A DNA stretch of 64,000 nt from Palsa-295 sp963785585 (GTDB lineage Bacteria > Acidobacteriota > Terriglobia > Acidiferrales > UBA7541). Shown in pieces: positions 46,241 through 55,681 of this stretch (the stretch's first letter is position 1; every line of letters begins with the position of its first letter). Location of the stretch: contig CAWAVW010000004.1 of assembly GCA_963785585.1 (NCBI GenBank), positions 1,922,001-1,986,000 of the forward strand, given 5' to 3'. Below the pieces are notes generated by a model that was given only the letters and a program-made list of their open reading frames with translations, was not told the DNA's origin and did no database searches. Made by a program: the position numbers and the translations under genes.

Positions 46241-47364
46241 TATCCGTTCACTTTCGGGAAGGGGACTTTCTTCTTGTCTTTCTTCTTTTTGTCGGCGGCG
46301 TCCGGCGTGGGTGCGACTTCCTGGATAATGCTGGCCCCGGCGATCGCGGCGGTGTCTGTATATCCGGGCTTCACCATGACGTAGCTTTCTTCGCGCAGCT
46401 CCGCCAGATAATCGCGCATCGTGGGCGTCATTTTCTGCATGTAGATGCGATTCATGATTTCGTTTTCGACTTTGTCTTCGGGCTGCAAGCCGGCCTGGTA
46501 GTGGGCAAGAACCTTCAGCACTTCGAATCCGGTCTTGGTCTGGGTCACTTCGGTCATCTGATTCTTATCCATCTTGAAGACGAGTTCCTCGAGCTGCGGC
46601 GAAAGCTGGCCGTGTTCAAACGTGCCGAGTTCACCGCCGTCTTTCGCCGTGCTGCCCTCCGAATAGCGCTTGGCAATTTCGCTGAACTCCGCGCCCTTGA
46701 CCACGCGGTCGCGAAGGTCTTCGGCCTTGTTGCGAACGGATTCGATTTCTTCCGGACTCTTGCCTTCGGTGCTCAGGAAAATTTCGGCTAGCACGACCTG
46801 CTCGGGCCGGGTGAATTCGGCCGGATGCGCGGCGTAATACTGCTTCACTTCGTCGTTGCCAATGTTGATCTTGGAACCGACTTCCTTGCGAATCACTTCC
46901 TGCGTCAGCAGATTGTTGCGGATCTGCGTTTTGTAGTCTTCCCACGCCAGACCCGAACCTTCCACGGCTTTTTCGAGATCTTCGATGCTGGCCAGGCCGT
47001 TCTGCTTGCGCACTTCGTCCAGGCGCTTCACCAGTTCGGACTCGACGCTGATGGCCATGTCTTTGGCGCGCTGCACCAGCAGCGACTGGTCGATCAAGCC
47101 GCGCAGCAAATCCTTCTGCTGTTCCTTGTATTCGGCGTCGAGCTTGTCCTGGGGGCAACCCTGGCAGTCGTGAGCAATTTCGTCGCGAAGCTGCTGGTCG
47201 GCCTTCTGATAATCGGACGTAGTAATAATGTCGTTATTCACGCGGGCGATGATTTCTTCCACCACCGTGGCTTTCGCCTGCGCGCGGGACGCGGGCGCGA
47301 GACCACCGGCAAAAGCGAACGCGAAGGAAATTACAAGCAGGAGGCGCAAGGTTTTCGTTTTCAT
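46240..47364 (-). CDS. SurA-like periplasmic peptidyl-prolyl isomerase/chaperone
   Basis: 374 residues from ATG 47364 (a GTG at 47373 is possible). Signal peptide (about 1-30, ending SRAQA), N-terminal chaperone region (EEIIARVNNDIITTSDYQKA, typical of SurA), and one parvulin domain (about 195-300: RPEQVVLAEIFLST, FSEIAKRYSEGSTAKDGGELGTF, TGFEVLKVL). A CQGC pair in the N-domain is unusual. The tail is KKKKDKKK-rich. It assists outer-membrane protein folding. Confidence 0.9.
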   Translation of the reverse strand: MKTKTLRLLLVISFAFAFAGGLAPASRAQAKATVVEEIIARVNNDIITTSDYQKADQQLRDEIAHDCQGCPQDKLDAEYKEQQKDLLRGLIDQSLLVQRAKDMAISVESELVKRLDEVRKQNGLASIEDLEKAVEGSGLAWEDYKTQIRNNLLTQEVIRKEVGSKINIGNDEVKQYYAAHPAEFTRPEQVVLAEIFLSTEGKSPEEIESVRNKAEDLRDRVVKGAEFSEIAKRYSEGSTAKDGGELGTFEHGQLSPQLEELVFKMDKNQMTEVTQTKTGFEVLKVLAHYQAGLQPEDKVENEIMNRIYMQKMTPTMRDYLAELREESYVMVKPGYTDTAAIAGASIIQEVAPTPDAADKKKKDKKKVPFPKVNG

Positions 47365-47391
47365 CAATATCACTCGCTTTGAATTTTAGCT

Positions 47392-50300
47392 CTACGATTG
47401 TAGTTGCTGCAATACGTTTCTGACCGCGCCCATCGGACCGCCCTTTTCGCCTTTCCAGTCCAGCCACAAGACTCCGGTGGGGTCCAGGCGCATTCCCTTC
47501 CGCTTGCGAATCAGCTTCACCAGGCGCTCCGGCCCGAGCGGGGTATCGTCGTAAAACTTCATGGCGATCTGGTCGCCGCGGCGGTCCACGTTTGAAACCA
47601 GCAATTTTTCGGCGAGCGCCTTCAACACCGCGTAATCGAGCAGGTTTTCCACCGACGGCGGCGGAGGGCCGAAGCGGTCCTCGAGTTCGCGTCGGACTTC
47701 GTTGCGCTGCGCGTCGCTCGTGACGCTGGAGATGCGCTTGTAAATCCGCAGGCGAAGATTTTCGCTGTCGATATATTCCGGCGGGATGCGGATCTCCTGG
47801 CCTAGATTCAGAGTGGCGCGTCGCTCGGGCGCCAGCGTTTCGCCCTTCCGTTCGGCGACGGCGCGCTCCATCATCTGGCAATACATGTCGAATCCGACGG
47901 CTTCGATGTGGCCGTGCTGCTCACGACCCAGCAGGTTGCCCGCGCCCCGCAACTCCAGATCGAGCGCGGCAATTCGAAATCCCGCGCCGAGATCGCTGAA
48001 TTCTTTTAGGGCGGCGAGGCGCTGCCGCGCGATCGAACTCAGCGTCGTATCCTGCGGAACCAGCAGGTACGCGTACGCGCGCTGGTTCGAGCGCCCTACG
48101 CGCCCGCGCAGTTGATAGAGCTCCGAGAGACCCATTCGATCGGCTCGATTGATGATGATGGAGTTCGCGCGCGGAATATCCAGGCCGTTCTCGATGATCG
48201 TCGTCGAGACCAGAACATCCGCTTCGTTGCGAATGAACTTGAGCATCACCTTTTCGAGTTCGGTTTCCTTCATCTGACCGTGACCGACGACCACGCGCGC
48301 CTTCGGAACCAGGCGTTGAATCATCGACGCCAGCGAAGCAATCGATTCAACACGGTTGTGAACGAAGAAGACCTGGCCATCGCGCGCCAGCTCCTCCTGA
48401 ATGACGCGCTGCACCAGCGTCTCGCTGAAGGGCGCCACCGACGTCTGAATCGCCAGACGGTCTTTCGGCGGCGTCTCAATCACGCTCATGTCGCGCAACC
48501 CAACCAAAGACATGTGCAGCGTGCGCGGTATCGGAGTGGCGGACATGGTCAGTACGTCCACGTTCTTGCGCATCTCCTTCAACCGCTCTTTGTGCGCCAC
48601 GCCGAAGCGCTGCTCTTCGTCCACGATGAGCAGGCCCAGGTCCTGAAACTTTACGTCTTTCGAAAGGATGCGATGCGTGCCGATCAGGATGTCCACATGG
48701 CCCGCTTCCACATCGGCCAAAACTTTCTTCTGCTCTTTTTCCGTGCGGAAGCGGCTGATCATTTCCACGCGCGCCGGAAACGCGGCAAAGCGCCGCTTGA
48801 AGGTTTGAAAATGCTGGAAAGCCAGCACGGTCGTGGGCGCAAGCACGGCGACTTGCTTGGAATCGGCGATGGCCTTGAAAGCCGCGCGCATCGAGACTTC
48901 CGTCTTGCCGTAGCCAACGTCGCCGCACAAAAGGCGATCCATCGGCAGGGTCGATTCCATGTCTTTCTTCACGTCCTCGATGGCTTTGCGCTGATCGACG
49001 GTTTCCTGAAACTCAAAGGCGTCGTCGAATTCGCGGGTGAAATTCGAATCCGGCGGAAACGCGTGGCCCACAGCAAGTTTTCGTTCGGCGTACAACGCCA
49101 GTAGCTGGTCGGCCATGTCGGCGACGGATTTTTTCACCCGCGTCTTGCGCGATTCCCACACGGTAGTGCCGAGACGGTCGAGCTGCGGTTCCACGCCGCC
49201 GAGCGACTGATATTTCTGCACCAGGTCGATGCGCGCGAGCGGCACGTACACCTTTGCGTCTTCAGCGTAGCGCAGCAGCATGAACTCGCCGGTCGCGCCT
49301 TCCGTGACTACCTGACGAAGCCCTTCGAACTGCCCGATGCCGTGATCGACGTGAACCACGTAGTCGCCCGGTTTCAGATCGCTCAGGTCGCTGAAGAAGC
49401 TCGACGTTTTCGAGCGCGCGCGCGCTTTTTCCGACGGCGCGGGAAGCGTCTCGAACAGGTCCGCGTTGCCGTAGATCACGAGTTTCGGTTCGGAGAAGAC
49501 GACGCCTTCGGTGAGCGGCGCTTTCGTCAGCACGATGGCGGAGCCGGGCGCGGCGCTTCCCTCTTCGGCCAGGCGCGTCACCGTAACATTTTCTTCAAGC
49601 TCGCCCACGCGGTACGGCAGTTCGAATTCGTGGCAGATATCGGCCAGGCGTTCGAGTTCTCCGGTGCTGGCGGCGGAGACCATTACGCTATCGCCCGCGG
49701 CGATGCGGCTTCGCGCTTCGGCGATAAACGCGGGCACGTTGCCGTGATATTTCGTGGTTGGTTGCGTCTGCAGCACGCGAAGCGGCTGCGTCGCCGGCGT
49801 CGATTCCGTTTTCGAACTGCCGTCGGAATCCGCCGTTTCCAACAACAGTCCCAGCCGTTCGATTGCAAACCGGGGCGCCATCTGCCGGGCGAGATTCCAC
49901 TCTTCGTCGTCGAAGATAAATTTATCGGGGGGCTCGGCGAGCGGGTCTTCCGCGGCGTCAAACGCTTCCGCGAGTTGGTCGCGGTATTCCTTTAGCGCTT
50001 CCGCCAGTAGCGACGGCTCGTCTTCGATAATCAACGGCTCAACGGCGAGATCGAAAACCGTGGACTTGCGGTCCTCGCGCAACGCCTCGCGAAATTCCCA
50101 TCCGGGAAAGAAACCGGAGGCAGCTTCGTCGTCCGCGCGTCCGGACGCCGACGAACGGCTCATCCGCTCCATCACTTCGGCGTGGCGCGGAAATTCCGTC
50201 AGCGGCAACAGCGTGGCGCGCTCCATGGGATTGGTCGAACGCTGTGTGTTCGCGTCGTACGCGCGGATGGATTCGATCGAATCGCCGAGCAGCTCCACGC

Positions 50301-50910
50301 GCACGGGCTGCGGCGTTTCCGGCGAAAAAACATCGATGATGCCGCCTCGCACGGCGAACTGCCCCGGCATCTCGCAGGTGATCTGTTTGTCGTAGCCGGC
50401 GCTGGAAAGGAATTCGAGCAGGTCTTCATGGGGAATCGATTCGTCGCGCGAGATCGTGCGGGCGAGCTGGGCGTAAAATTCGCGGTCGCGCATGCGCCAG
50501 ACCGCCGCTTGCACCGGCACGATCAGGATGTCGGCCTGGCCGGTAACGAAGCGCCAGAGCGCCACGGCGCGGTCCTCGGAAATTTCCGCGTGCGGCGAGC
50601 GATTCTCGTAGGGCAAAACTTCGTGCGACGGCAGATGCGCCACGCGGTTTCCCGGCTTGCCGGTGACAGCCCGATAAAAATAGCGCAGCAGCTCGAGCAA
50701 CGATTCGGCGCGCTGGTTGCTATCGACCACAAGGATCGTCGGGCGGCCCAGTGCTGCGAATGCGTGCGCCGAAAGGAGCGCCTTGGCAGGATCCGTGAGG
50801 CCGGAAAGGCGCGCTTCGCCGCCCGTGCGCCGCAGCACATCGAAGGCGTCTTGGACCGCGGGATGGCGCGCCACGCGGCCCAGAAGCTCGCTGACCAGGG
50901 GAAGAATCAT
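47392..50910 (-). CDS. mfd: Transcription-repair coupling factor Mfd
   Basis: 1172 residues. It removes stalled RNA polymerase and recruits UvrA. Order of domains: UvrB-homology N-terminus (VAHLPSHEVLPYENRSPH), a Glu/Ser-rich middle, the RNA polymerase-interacting domain (LKPGDYVVHVDHGIGQFEGL), the RecG-like helicase with LLCGDVGYGKTEVSMRAA (Walker A), IVDEEQRFGVAHKE (DEEQ box), MSATPIPRTLHMSL, and the TRG/TRCF C-terminal region (RADRMGLSELYQLRGRVGRS, then GNLLGREQHGHI). Full length. It starts as ATGA in the end of the adenylyltransferase gene. Confidence 0.97.
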   Translation of the reverse strand: MILPLVSELLGRVARHPAVQDAFDVLRRTGGEARLSGLTDPAKALLSAHAFAALGRPTILVVDSNQRAESLLELLRYFYRAVTGKPGNRVAHLPSHEVLPYENRSPHAEISEDRAVALWRFVTGQADILIVPVQAAVWRMRDREFYAQLARTISRDESIPHEDLLEFLSSAGYDKQITCEMPGQFAVRGGIIDVFSPETPQPVRVELLGDSIESIRAYDANTQRSTNPMERATLLPLTEFPRHAEVMERMSRSSASGRADDEAASGFFPGWEFREALREDRKSTVFDLAVEPLIIEDEPSLLAEALKEYRDQLAEAFDAAEDPLAEPPDKFIFDDEEWNLARQMAPRFAIERLGLLLETADSDGSSKTESTPATQPLRVLQTQPTTKYHGNVPAFIAEARSRIAAGDSVMVSAASTGELERLADICHEFELPYRVGELEENVTVTRLAEEGSAAPGSAIVLTKAPLTEGVVFSEPKLVIYGNADLFETLPAPSEKARARSKTSSFFSDLSDLKPGDYVVHVDHGIGQFEGLRQVVTEGATGEFMLLRYAEDAKVYVPLARIDLVQKYQSLGGVEPQLDRLGTTVWESRKTRVKKSVADMADQLLALYAERKLAVGHAFPPDSNFTREFDDAFEFQETVDQRKAIEDVKKDMESTLPMDRLLCGDVGYGKTEVSMRAAFKAIADSKQVAVLAPTTVLAFQHFQTFKRRFAAFPARVEMISRFRTEKEQKKVLADVEAGHVDILIGTHRILSKDVKFQDLGLLIVDEEQRFGVAHKERLKEMRKNVDVLTMSATPIPRTLHMSLVGLRDMSVIETPPKDRLAIQTSVAPFSETLVQRVIQEELARDGQVFFVHNRVESIASLASMIQRLVPKARVVVGHGQMKETELEKVMLKFIRNEADVLVSTTIIENGLDIPRANSIIINRADRMGLSELYQLRGRVGRSNQRAYAYLLVPQDTTLSSIARQRLAALKEFSDLGAGFRIAALDLELRGAGNLLGREQHGHIEAVGFDMYCQMMERAVAERKGETLAPERRATLNLGQEIRIPPEYIDSENLRLRIYKRISSVTSDAQRNEVRRELEDRFGPPPPSVENLLDYAVLKALAEKLLVSNVDRRGDQIAMKFYDDTPLGPERLVKLIRKRKGMRLDPTGVLWLDWKGEKGGPMGAVRNVLQQLQS

Positions 50911-51401
50911 GCGTGGCGATGTGTGATGCTATCGAGCAGCAAAGAGGTTGAATAGCCGGGCTCGAGCGGAATGCGGACCACTTTCCCCACCGCCGCGCGA
51001 AACGAAAGGTCATCCAGGTACGACACTTCGTTTGCGTTCGCCGTACCGCCGAGAACAAAAATCTCCGGCGCAACACGGACAATGAAATCTCGCGGAGACG
51101 CCGCGTCGAATTCCGCGACAGAATCGACTGCTTCGAGCGCCGCCAGAATTTCGCTGCGTTCGGCCGCCGGATGGATCGGACGCAGCGGCTTTCCCGGCTT
51201 CGCGGGCTTAGCAGCGCGTACGCCAGCGTCACTTTGCACGCCGACGATCAGTACGTCGCCAAGAGCACGAGCCTGCTCCAGCCTCCGGACGTGGCCCGGA
51301 TGCAGCAAATCAAACGCGCCGACGGCGCAGACCACGCGCTTACCGTTGCGTTTCCATTCCGCCCGTTGGAGAATCAGTTCCGCTTGCGATACGACGGCCA
51401 A
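50907..51401 (-). CDS. HldE/RfaE2-type heptose-1-phosphate adenylyltransferase
   Basis: 164 residues, a single nucleotidyltransferase domain: CAVGAFDLLHPGHVRRLEQAR (HxGH motif), LGDVLIVGVQSDAGVRAAK, LRPIHPAAERSEILAAL, and a C-terminal GYSTS segment. This is the C-terminal half of bifunctional HldE, without the kinase. It would make ADP-heptose for the LPS core. A different cytidylyl- or adenylyltransferase of the same superfamily cannot be excluded. First gene of the mfd run. Confidence 0.82.
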   Translation of the reverse strand: MAVVSQAELILQRAEWKRNGKRVVCAVGAFDLLHPGHVRRLEQARALGDVLIVGVQSDAGVRAAKPAKPGKPLRPIHPAAERSEILAALEAVDSVAEFDAASPRDFIVRVAPEIFVLGGTANANEVSYLDDLSFRAAVGKVVRIPLEPGYSTSLLLDSITHRHA

Positions 51402-51514
51402 CTCAGAACTCCTTCAAACGGCGCAGCGCCTGCACAGTTCACCGCGCAGCCGGCAGCGAATCAACTCGAACAGTTCATTCTACCATGCGGCGCGCAAACG
51501 CCCGGGAGCGCGCG

Positions 51515-53065
51515 GTGAAGCGGTGGCGGGCGCTGCTCGCCATCGCCGGAGCCGTGTGCCTGCTGCTCGGAAGTGTGTGGGTGCGCCGCGCCGAATTGCC
51601 GAAGCAGGACTTGACGATCGAAGCGGGAGGCTGTCGCGTGCCGGCGACGCTGCTGAATCCACCGGCGGAGGTAACGCCCGCCGGAAGCGTAGTGCTGCTT
51701 CACGGGTTGTCGGCCAATCGACGGCTGATGATGTATCTTGCCGAAGACTTTGCCGGGCACGGGCTTCGCACCTATGCGATCGACCTGCCGGGCCACGGCG
51801 AGAACACCGAGGTTTTCACGTTTTCCCGCGCGCGCTTGTGCGCCACGCTGGCGGTCGATTCCCTGGTGCGCTCCGGAAAAATCGATCCGAAGACCACCAC
51901 GCTGGTCGGCCATTCGATGGGCGCGGCCATTGCGATTCGAATGGCAGACGTGGAGCCGATGAACGCGACGATCGCGATTTCGCCCGCGCCGATGGAATCG
52001 TCGGGAAGGATGCCGTCGAACCTGTTGGTCTTCAGCGCCAGCGCGGATTTGGCGCCGCTCAAGCGCGAAGCCGCCCAACTGGCAGCCGACGCCCAAGGAG
52101 ATCGAACCTCGCAGGAGGATTTCGCCCAGAAGCGCGCCTTCGAACTCGCATCGCTGCCCCACTCGACACACACATCGCTGATCTCCGATCGGCGAGTGGC
52201 GCACCGCTCCGAGCAGTGGATGATGCAATCTTTGTTTCCACAGATCGATGCGAAGACGCTCGCACTGAACCTCGATCTCGGCACCTACGAAACGTACGGC
52301 AACGGACGCCGCCGGCTCGCGGGCGCAATCCTTGGATTCGCCGGCATACTTTTGCTCTTTCCATTCGCCTGTGCAACCGGCGCGAGACTTTCGGGCGCGC
52401 CGTTGATCGAGTCGCCGGGCACCAAGCCCACCGTACAACTCGCGCTGGTGGAATTTCTGGTGTGCTCGCTGGTCGCCGTTCTAATTCTGACGCTGGGAAA
52501 CCCGCTGAGCTTTCTGCGCCTGTATTCGGGCAGCTACCTCGCTTCGATGCTCCTGATCGTCGGCATCTTGATGCGCGTGCTGAATTTTGGATTTGTGATG
52601 GAGTACGCCCGCTTCGATGCCCGCAAATCGCTATTCGCCGCGATTTTGGGTTTCGGCACCATCCTGGCGCTCGGCGGATGGATGAATTGGCAGCTCGACG
52701 ATGCGTGGCTCAACGCTCCGCGCTGGCTGCGCTTTGCGGCGCTGCTGCCGGTCGGATGGATTTTCTGCTTCGCGGAGGAAATCGCGCTCGGCCCCGTGGG
52801 CCGGGGATGGAACCGCGCGCTGCGATTCGGAGTTTTCGGACTGCTGCGTGCCGAACTGTTTATCGCCTGCCTGCTGGGATTTTACGTTCTGGCAAACGGG
52901 CAAGTCCTGCTGGTGCTGCTGTTCACGTTCTTCGTGATGTTTTCGATTCTGCAGCGCCTGGCCACTGACGCGGTACGCGTCCATACCGGCTCCGCGGAAG
53001 GGGCCGCTTTGTTTGGTGCTATACTCACCGCCTGGTTCGTTGCTGCGGTTTTTCCGTTAACGTAG
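51515..53065 (+). CDS. Alpha/beta hydrolase fused to a multi-helix membrane domain
   Basis: 516 residues from GTG 51515, preceded by GGGAG; an ATG at 51485 without a ribosome site would add ten. One membrane helix (about 5-22) is followed by an alpha/beta hydrolase domain with the HG oxyanion region VVLLHGLSANRR, LPGHGENTE, and the nucleophile elbow LVGHSMGAA (Ser134). A C-terminal half from about 300 has about seven hydrophobic helices. The substrate is unknown; a lipid or small ester at the membrane is inferred. The fusion is not one I recognise by name. Confidence 0.75.
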   Translation: MKRWRALLAIAGAVCLLLGSVWVRRAELPKQDLTIEAGGCRVPATLLNPPAEVTPAGSVVLLHGLSANRRLMMYLAEDFAGHGLRTYAIDLPGHGENTEVFTFSRARLCATLAVDSLVRSGKIDPKTTTLVGHSMGAAIAIRMADVEPMNATIAISPAPMESSGRMPSNLLVFSASADLAPLKREAAQLAADAQGDRTSQEDFAQKRAFELASLPHSTHTSLISDRRVAHRSEQWMMQSLFPQIDAKTLALNLDLGTYETYGNGRRRLAGAILGFAGILLLFPFACATGARLSGAPLIESPGTKPTVQLALVEFLVCSLVAVLILTLGNPLSFLRLYSGSYLASMLLIVGILMRVLNFGFVMEYARFDARKSLFAAILGFGTILALGGWMNWQLDDAWLNAPRWLRFAALLPVGWIFCFAEEIALGPVGRGWNRALRFGVFGLLRAELFIACLLGFYVLANGQVLLVLLFTFFVMFSILQRLATDAVRVHTGSAEGAALFGAILTAWFVAAVFPLT

Positions 53066-53086
53066 ATTTTTGTGCAGGGGCCATGC

Positions 53087-54286
53087 ATGAAGGAAATCGC
53101 AATCGTTGGGGGCGGTCCGGCGGGTTCGTTGTGCGGCGAGCGGCTGGCGCGAGCCGGATTTCACGTCACCATTTTCGACGAGCGGCTGGCCTGGGAAAAG
53201 CCCTGCGGCGGCGGTTTGACCCACAAGGCGATTGAAGCCTATCCTTTCCTCCTCGACGCTCCGCATCCCAAGAAAATTGTCCGAAAAGCCGAATTGATTT
53301 CCAGCCGCGGGCATCGCGCCACGCTGGAAATGAACAAGCCCATCGTCATTTATTCCCGCAAAGTTTTAAACGGCCTGCTGCTCGATCGCGCCATCGCCGC
53401 CGGATGCACGGCGGTTCGTTCGCGCGTCACCAACGTAATCACCGACGGTCCGCGCGTTCGCTTGACCGCGGGCGGCGAGGAGCGCTGGTCGGACTTTCTT
53501 GTGCTCGCGGCGGGCGCCCGCAATCAGATGGCGCCGGAAACCACCGCGCTCGGCTCGAAAGACCTCGAAGTCACTCTCGGCTATTTTGTTCCCACCGAAG
53601 AAGACACCATCAAAGTAAAATTTCTGCAGGAATTCGAAGGCTATCTCTGGTCGTTCCCCCGCGCCGATCATTTGTCGGTCGGCATCTGCGCGAAGATGGG
53701 CCAGAGCTCCACTCCCGAACTTCGCCGGCACCTTGATGAATTTGTGAGCGAAGAAAATATTCCCAAAGAAGGCGCGCAGTTCTACAGCCACGTGCTGCCT
53801 TCTCCCGAAGCAGGCACGATTCGTTCGCGCCGCATCGCGGGCCGCAACTGGGCTATGGCGGGCGACGCGGCCGCGACGGTCGATCCCATTACCGGCGAGG
53901 GACTGTATTACGCTCTGCGTTCCGGCGATCTGCTGGCGCAAGCGATCGCCGACGGCCAGCCCGACGCGTATCCGGAGCGGCTGCGCGCCGCGTTTTCCGC
54001 GGACCTGGAGTTTGCGGCGCACATCGCCACGCGTGTCTTCCGCGGTAATTTTCTAGGCAGCGCCATCACCACCCGCATGGTTCAACTGTTGAACTACTCT
54101 CCGGCCTTTCGCGAACTGATTCGCGACGTCTTCAGCGGCTCGCAGGATTACCGCACCATGAAGCGCCGTTTGTGGGCTCAACTCGGCATCACGATGGCGG
54201 AGTTCACCCGCAACTTCATCGATCCGCGACGCGTGATTGCAGCCTCACGCGCGAACATGATCCGGCGGCGCCAAGTCGCGCGATGA
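53087..54286 (+). CDS. FAD-dependent oxidoreductase, geranylgeranyl reductase family
   Basis: 399 residues from the ATG at 53087 with AGGGG upstream. Seen: EIAIVGGGPAGSLCGERLA (FAD Rossmann), FDERLAWEKPCGGGLT (typical of geranylgeranyl reductases), VIYSRKVLNGLLLDRA, LVLAAGARN, and GDAAATVDPITGEG (second FAD site). This family reduces isoprenoid or other double bonds, or hydroxylates. A C-terminal membrane-associating helical region follows. It overlaps the thioesterase gene as ATGA, so both may act on a thioester or lipid. Confidence 0.88.
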   Translation: MKEIAIVGGGPAGSLCGERLARAGFHVTIFDERLAWEKPCGGGLTHKAIEAYPFLLDAPHPKKIVRKAELISSRGHRATLEMNKPIVIYSRKVLNGLLLDRAIAAGCTAVRSRVTNVITDGPRVRLTAGGEERWSDFLVLAAGARNQMAPETTALGSKDLEVTLGYFVPTEEDTIKVKFLQEFEGYLWSFPRADHLSVGICAKMGQSSTPELRRHLDEFVSEENIPKEGAQFYSHVLPSPEAGTIRSRRIAGRNWAMAGDAAATVDPITGEGLYYALRSGDLLAQAIADGQPDAYPERLRAAFSADLEFAAHIATRVFRGNFLGSAITTRMVQLLNYSPAFRELIRDVFSGSQDYRTMKRRLWAQLGITMAEFTRNFIDPRRVIAASRANMIRRRQVAR

Positions 54287-54702
54287 CCGTCCCCGAAACC
54301 GGCAAGAAACCAACGATTGGCCTGGAAGCGACCGTCGAGAAAATCGTTCCGCCGGAATGGACCCTCGCTGCATTCGACCCCAGACTCCCGCCGGTACTTT
54401 CCACTCCCGCAATGATCGGCATGATGGAAGTCGCCGCGGCGAAAGCCGTGCAGCCCGAACTGGCTGCCGGGGCGATCACCGTTGGCACACGAATCGAAGT
54501 GGATCACCTGAAGGCCGTGTCTGGGGGCGCGCGCGTGGTGGCGACGGCGCGATTGACGGAATACCGAGGACGTTTCCTGGTGTTTGACGTTGAGGCGCGA
54601 TCCGACAGCCACATACTCGGGCGCGGAAAAGTATTTCGCGCGATCGTCGAGCCGAAGTCCTTCTCGAATCGTGCGGATGCCCGAAAGTCTTCGACGGATT
54701 AA
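54283..54702 (+). CDS. FlK-like hotdog thioesterase
   Basis: 139 residues from the ATG at 54283. Seen: a central hotdog helix VLSTPAMIGMMEVAAAKAV, TVGTRIEVDHLKAVSGGARVVATARLTEY, and FDVEARSDSHILGRGKVFRAIV. These match the FlK-like thioesterase group that hydrolyses acyl-CoA. Its start overlaps the flavoprotein stop by four bases, indicating translational coupling. Substrate not known. Confidence 0.82.
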   Translation: MTVPETGKKPTIGLEATVEKIVPPEWTLAAFDPRLPPVLSTPAMIGMMEVAAAKAVQPELAAGAITVGTRIEVDHLKAVSGGARVVATARLTEYRGRFLVFDVEARSDSHILGRGKVFRAIVEPKSFSNRADARKSSTD

Positions 54703-54872
54703 ACGTCCAACCACGGCGCTTCGAGCGTCTGCATCGAAGCGGAACACGCATTCGCTGTGAACCGTACCGATGCGTTACACATCGCTTCTCTCAATCGTTG
54801 AAAAACCCGTACGGACGTACCATTGTGGCGCACACGTCCTTTCCCTAACGTGAGTGGTGGAGGGATTTGACG

Positions 54873-55415
54873 ATGCGGAACCTAACACTCGGTCTTGCAG
54901 TTCTACTCGCTGCTTCGGCGGCCCAAGCGCAGCAGGATGCGCAGCCCAAGATGGTGTGCCACAGCCTGGCTTCCACTGGGTTCTTCATTGCCGCGGACGA
55001 AACCTACGTGGACGGCAATGCGTGCAAAGCGGTGGTTGAAAAGCCCGCGGTGCAGGCGGTTTCTGAAACGGTCGCGCCGGAACGTCATCAGGCCGTTGCG
55101 CAAGTGTATTTCTACCGCCTCAACCGATTCGAAGGTTCCTCGACGCATCCGTTGGTGATGGTTGACGACGTTCGCGTCGCGCGGCTACACAACGGCGAAA
55201 GCCTCAGCTACTTCGTTACGCCAGGACGGCACCAGATCTCGTCGGCTGACAAATCCTCGACGATCGTGCTGGATGCGAAGCCGGGTCAGACCTACTACGT
55301 CCGCTTCGATGTGGAAGGCGGATTCCTGAAGGAACGAGCAGGGCTGAAACTGGTTGCTCCCCAGGCTCCGTTGGTTGCGGGCCAGTCGGGTCACCAGAAC
55401 GCCGGCGGAAACTAA
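54873..55415 (+). CDS. Secreted DUF2846-type protein
   Basis: 180 residues from the ATG at 54873, with GGAGGG eight bases upstream. Signal peptide (MRNLTLGLAVLLAASAAQA), then a two-Cys N-terminal part (MVCHSLAS, GNACKAV), and a domain with AQVYFYRLNRFEGSS, VMVDDVRVARLHNGESLSYFVTPG and TYYVRFDVEGG, matching DUF2846. Family function unknown. A single-gene unit; a weak promoter-like pair (TTGAAA, 17 nt, CATTGT at 54798-54826) lies upstream. Confidence 0.78.
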   Translation: MRNLTLGLAVLLAASAAQAQQDAQPKMVCHSLASTGFFIAADETYVDGNACKAVVEKPAVQAVSETVAPERHQAVAQVYFYRLNRFEGSSTHPLVMVDDVRVARLHNGESLSYFVTPGRHQISSADKSSTIVLDAKPGQTYYVRFDVEGGFLKERAGLKLVAPQAPLVAGQSGHQNAGGN

Positions 55416-55516
55416 CTACCGGTAAGTCGCAAGCCGGCGCTCAGGATTTCGACGAAGCGGGTTGAGCGCCGGAGAATAGGCCGGGGTCGCATTTTGAAGA
55501 TGTACGCAGGCGAGAG

Positions 55517-55546
55517 TTGAGCTAAGAAGTGGCGGCGTGTTACTGT
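55517..55546 (+). promoter_or_regulatory. Candidate promoter of tRNA-Leu
   Basis: TTGAGC, 18-nt spacer, TACTGT; the tRNA begins 16 nt past the -10 box. Confidence 0.4.
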
Positions 55547-55562
55547 TGGATTCGCCGGAAAT

Positions 55563-55649
55563 GCTCGAGTGGCGGAACTGGCAGACGCGCCGGACTCAAA
55601 ATCCGGTGGCCGCAAGGCCGTGTGGGTTCGATTCCCTCCTCGAGCACCA
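55563..55649 (+). tRNA. tRNA-Leu (anticodon CAA)
   Basis: Class II tRNA: acceptor GCTCGAG/CTCGAGC, anticodon stem CCGGA/TCCGG with loop CTCAAAA, a long variable arm (GGCCGCAAGGCC hairpin), T loop TTCGATT, and encoded ACCA. Reads UUG. Confidence 0.96.
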
Positions 55650-55681
55650 ACCTTCGTTTTGAACTCCGCAATTTTGAAAAG

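Noticed and set aside
54798..54826. Strong promoter for the DUF2846 gene
   Set aside because: Only three of six -10 bases match; mentioned in the gene entry as weak only.
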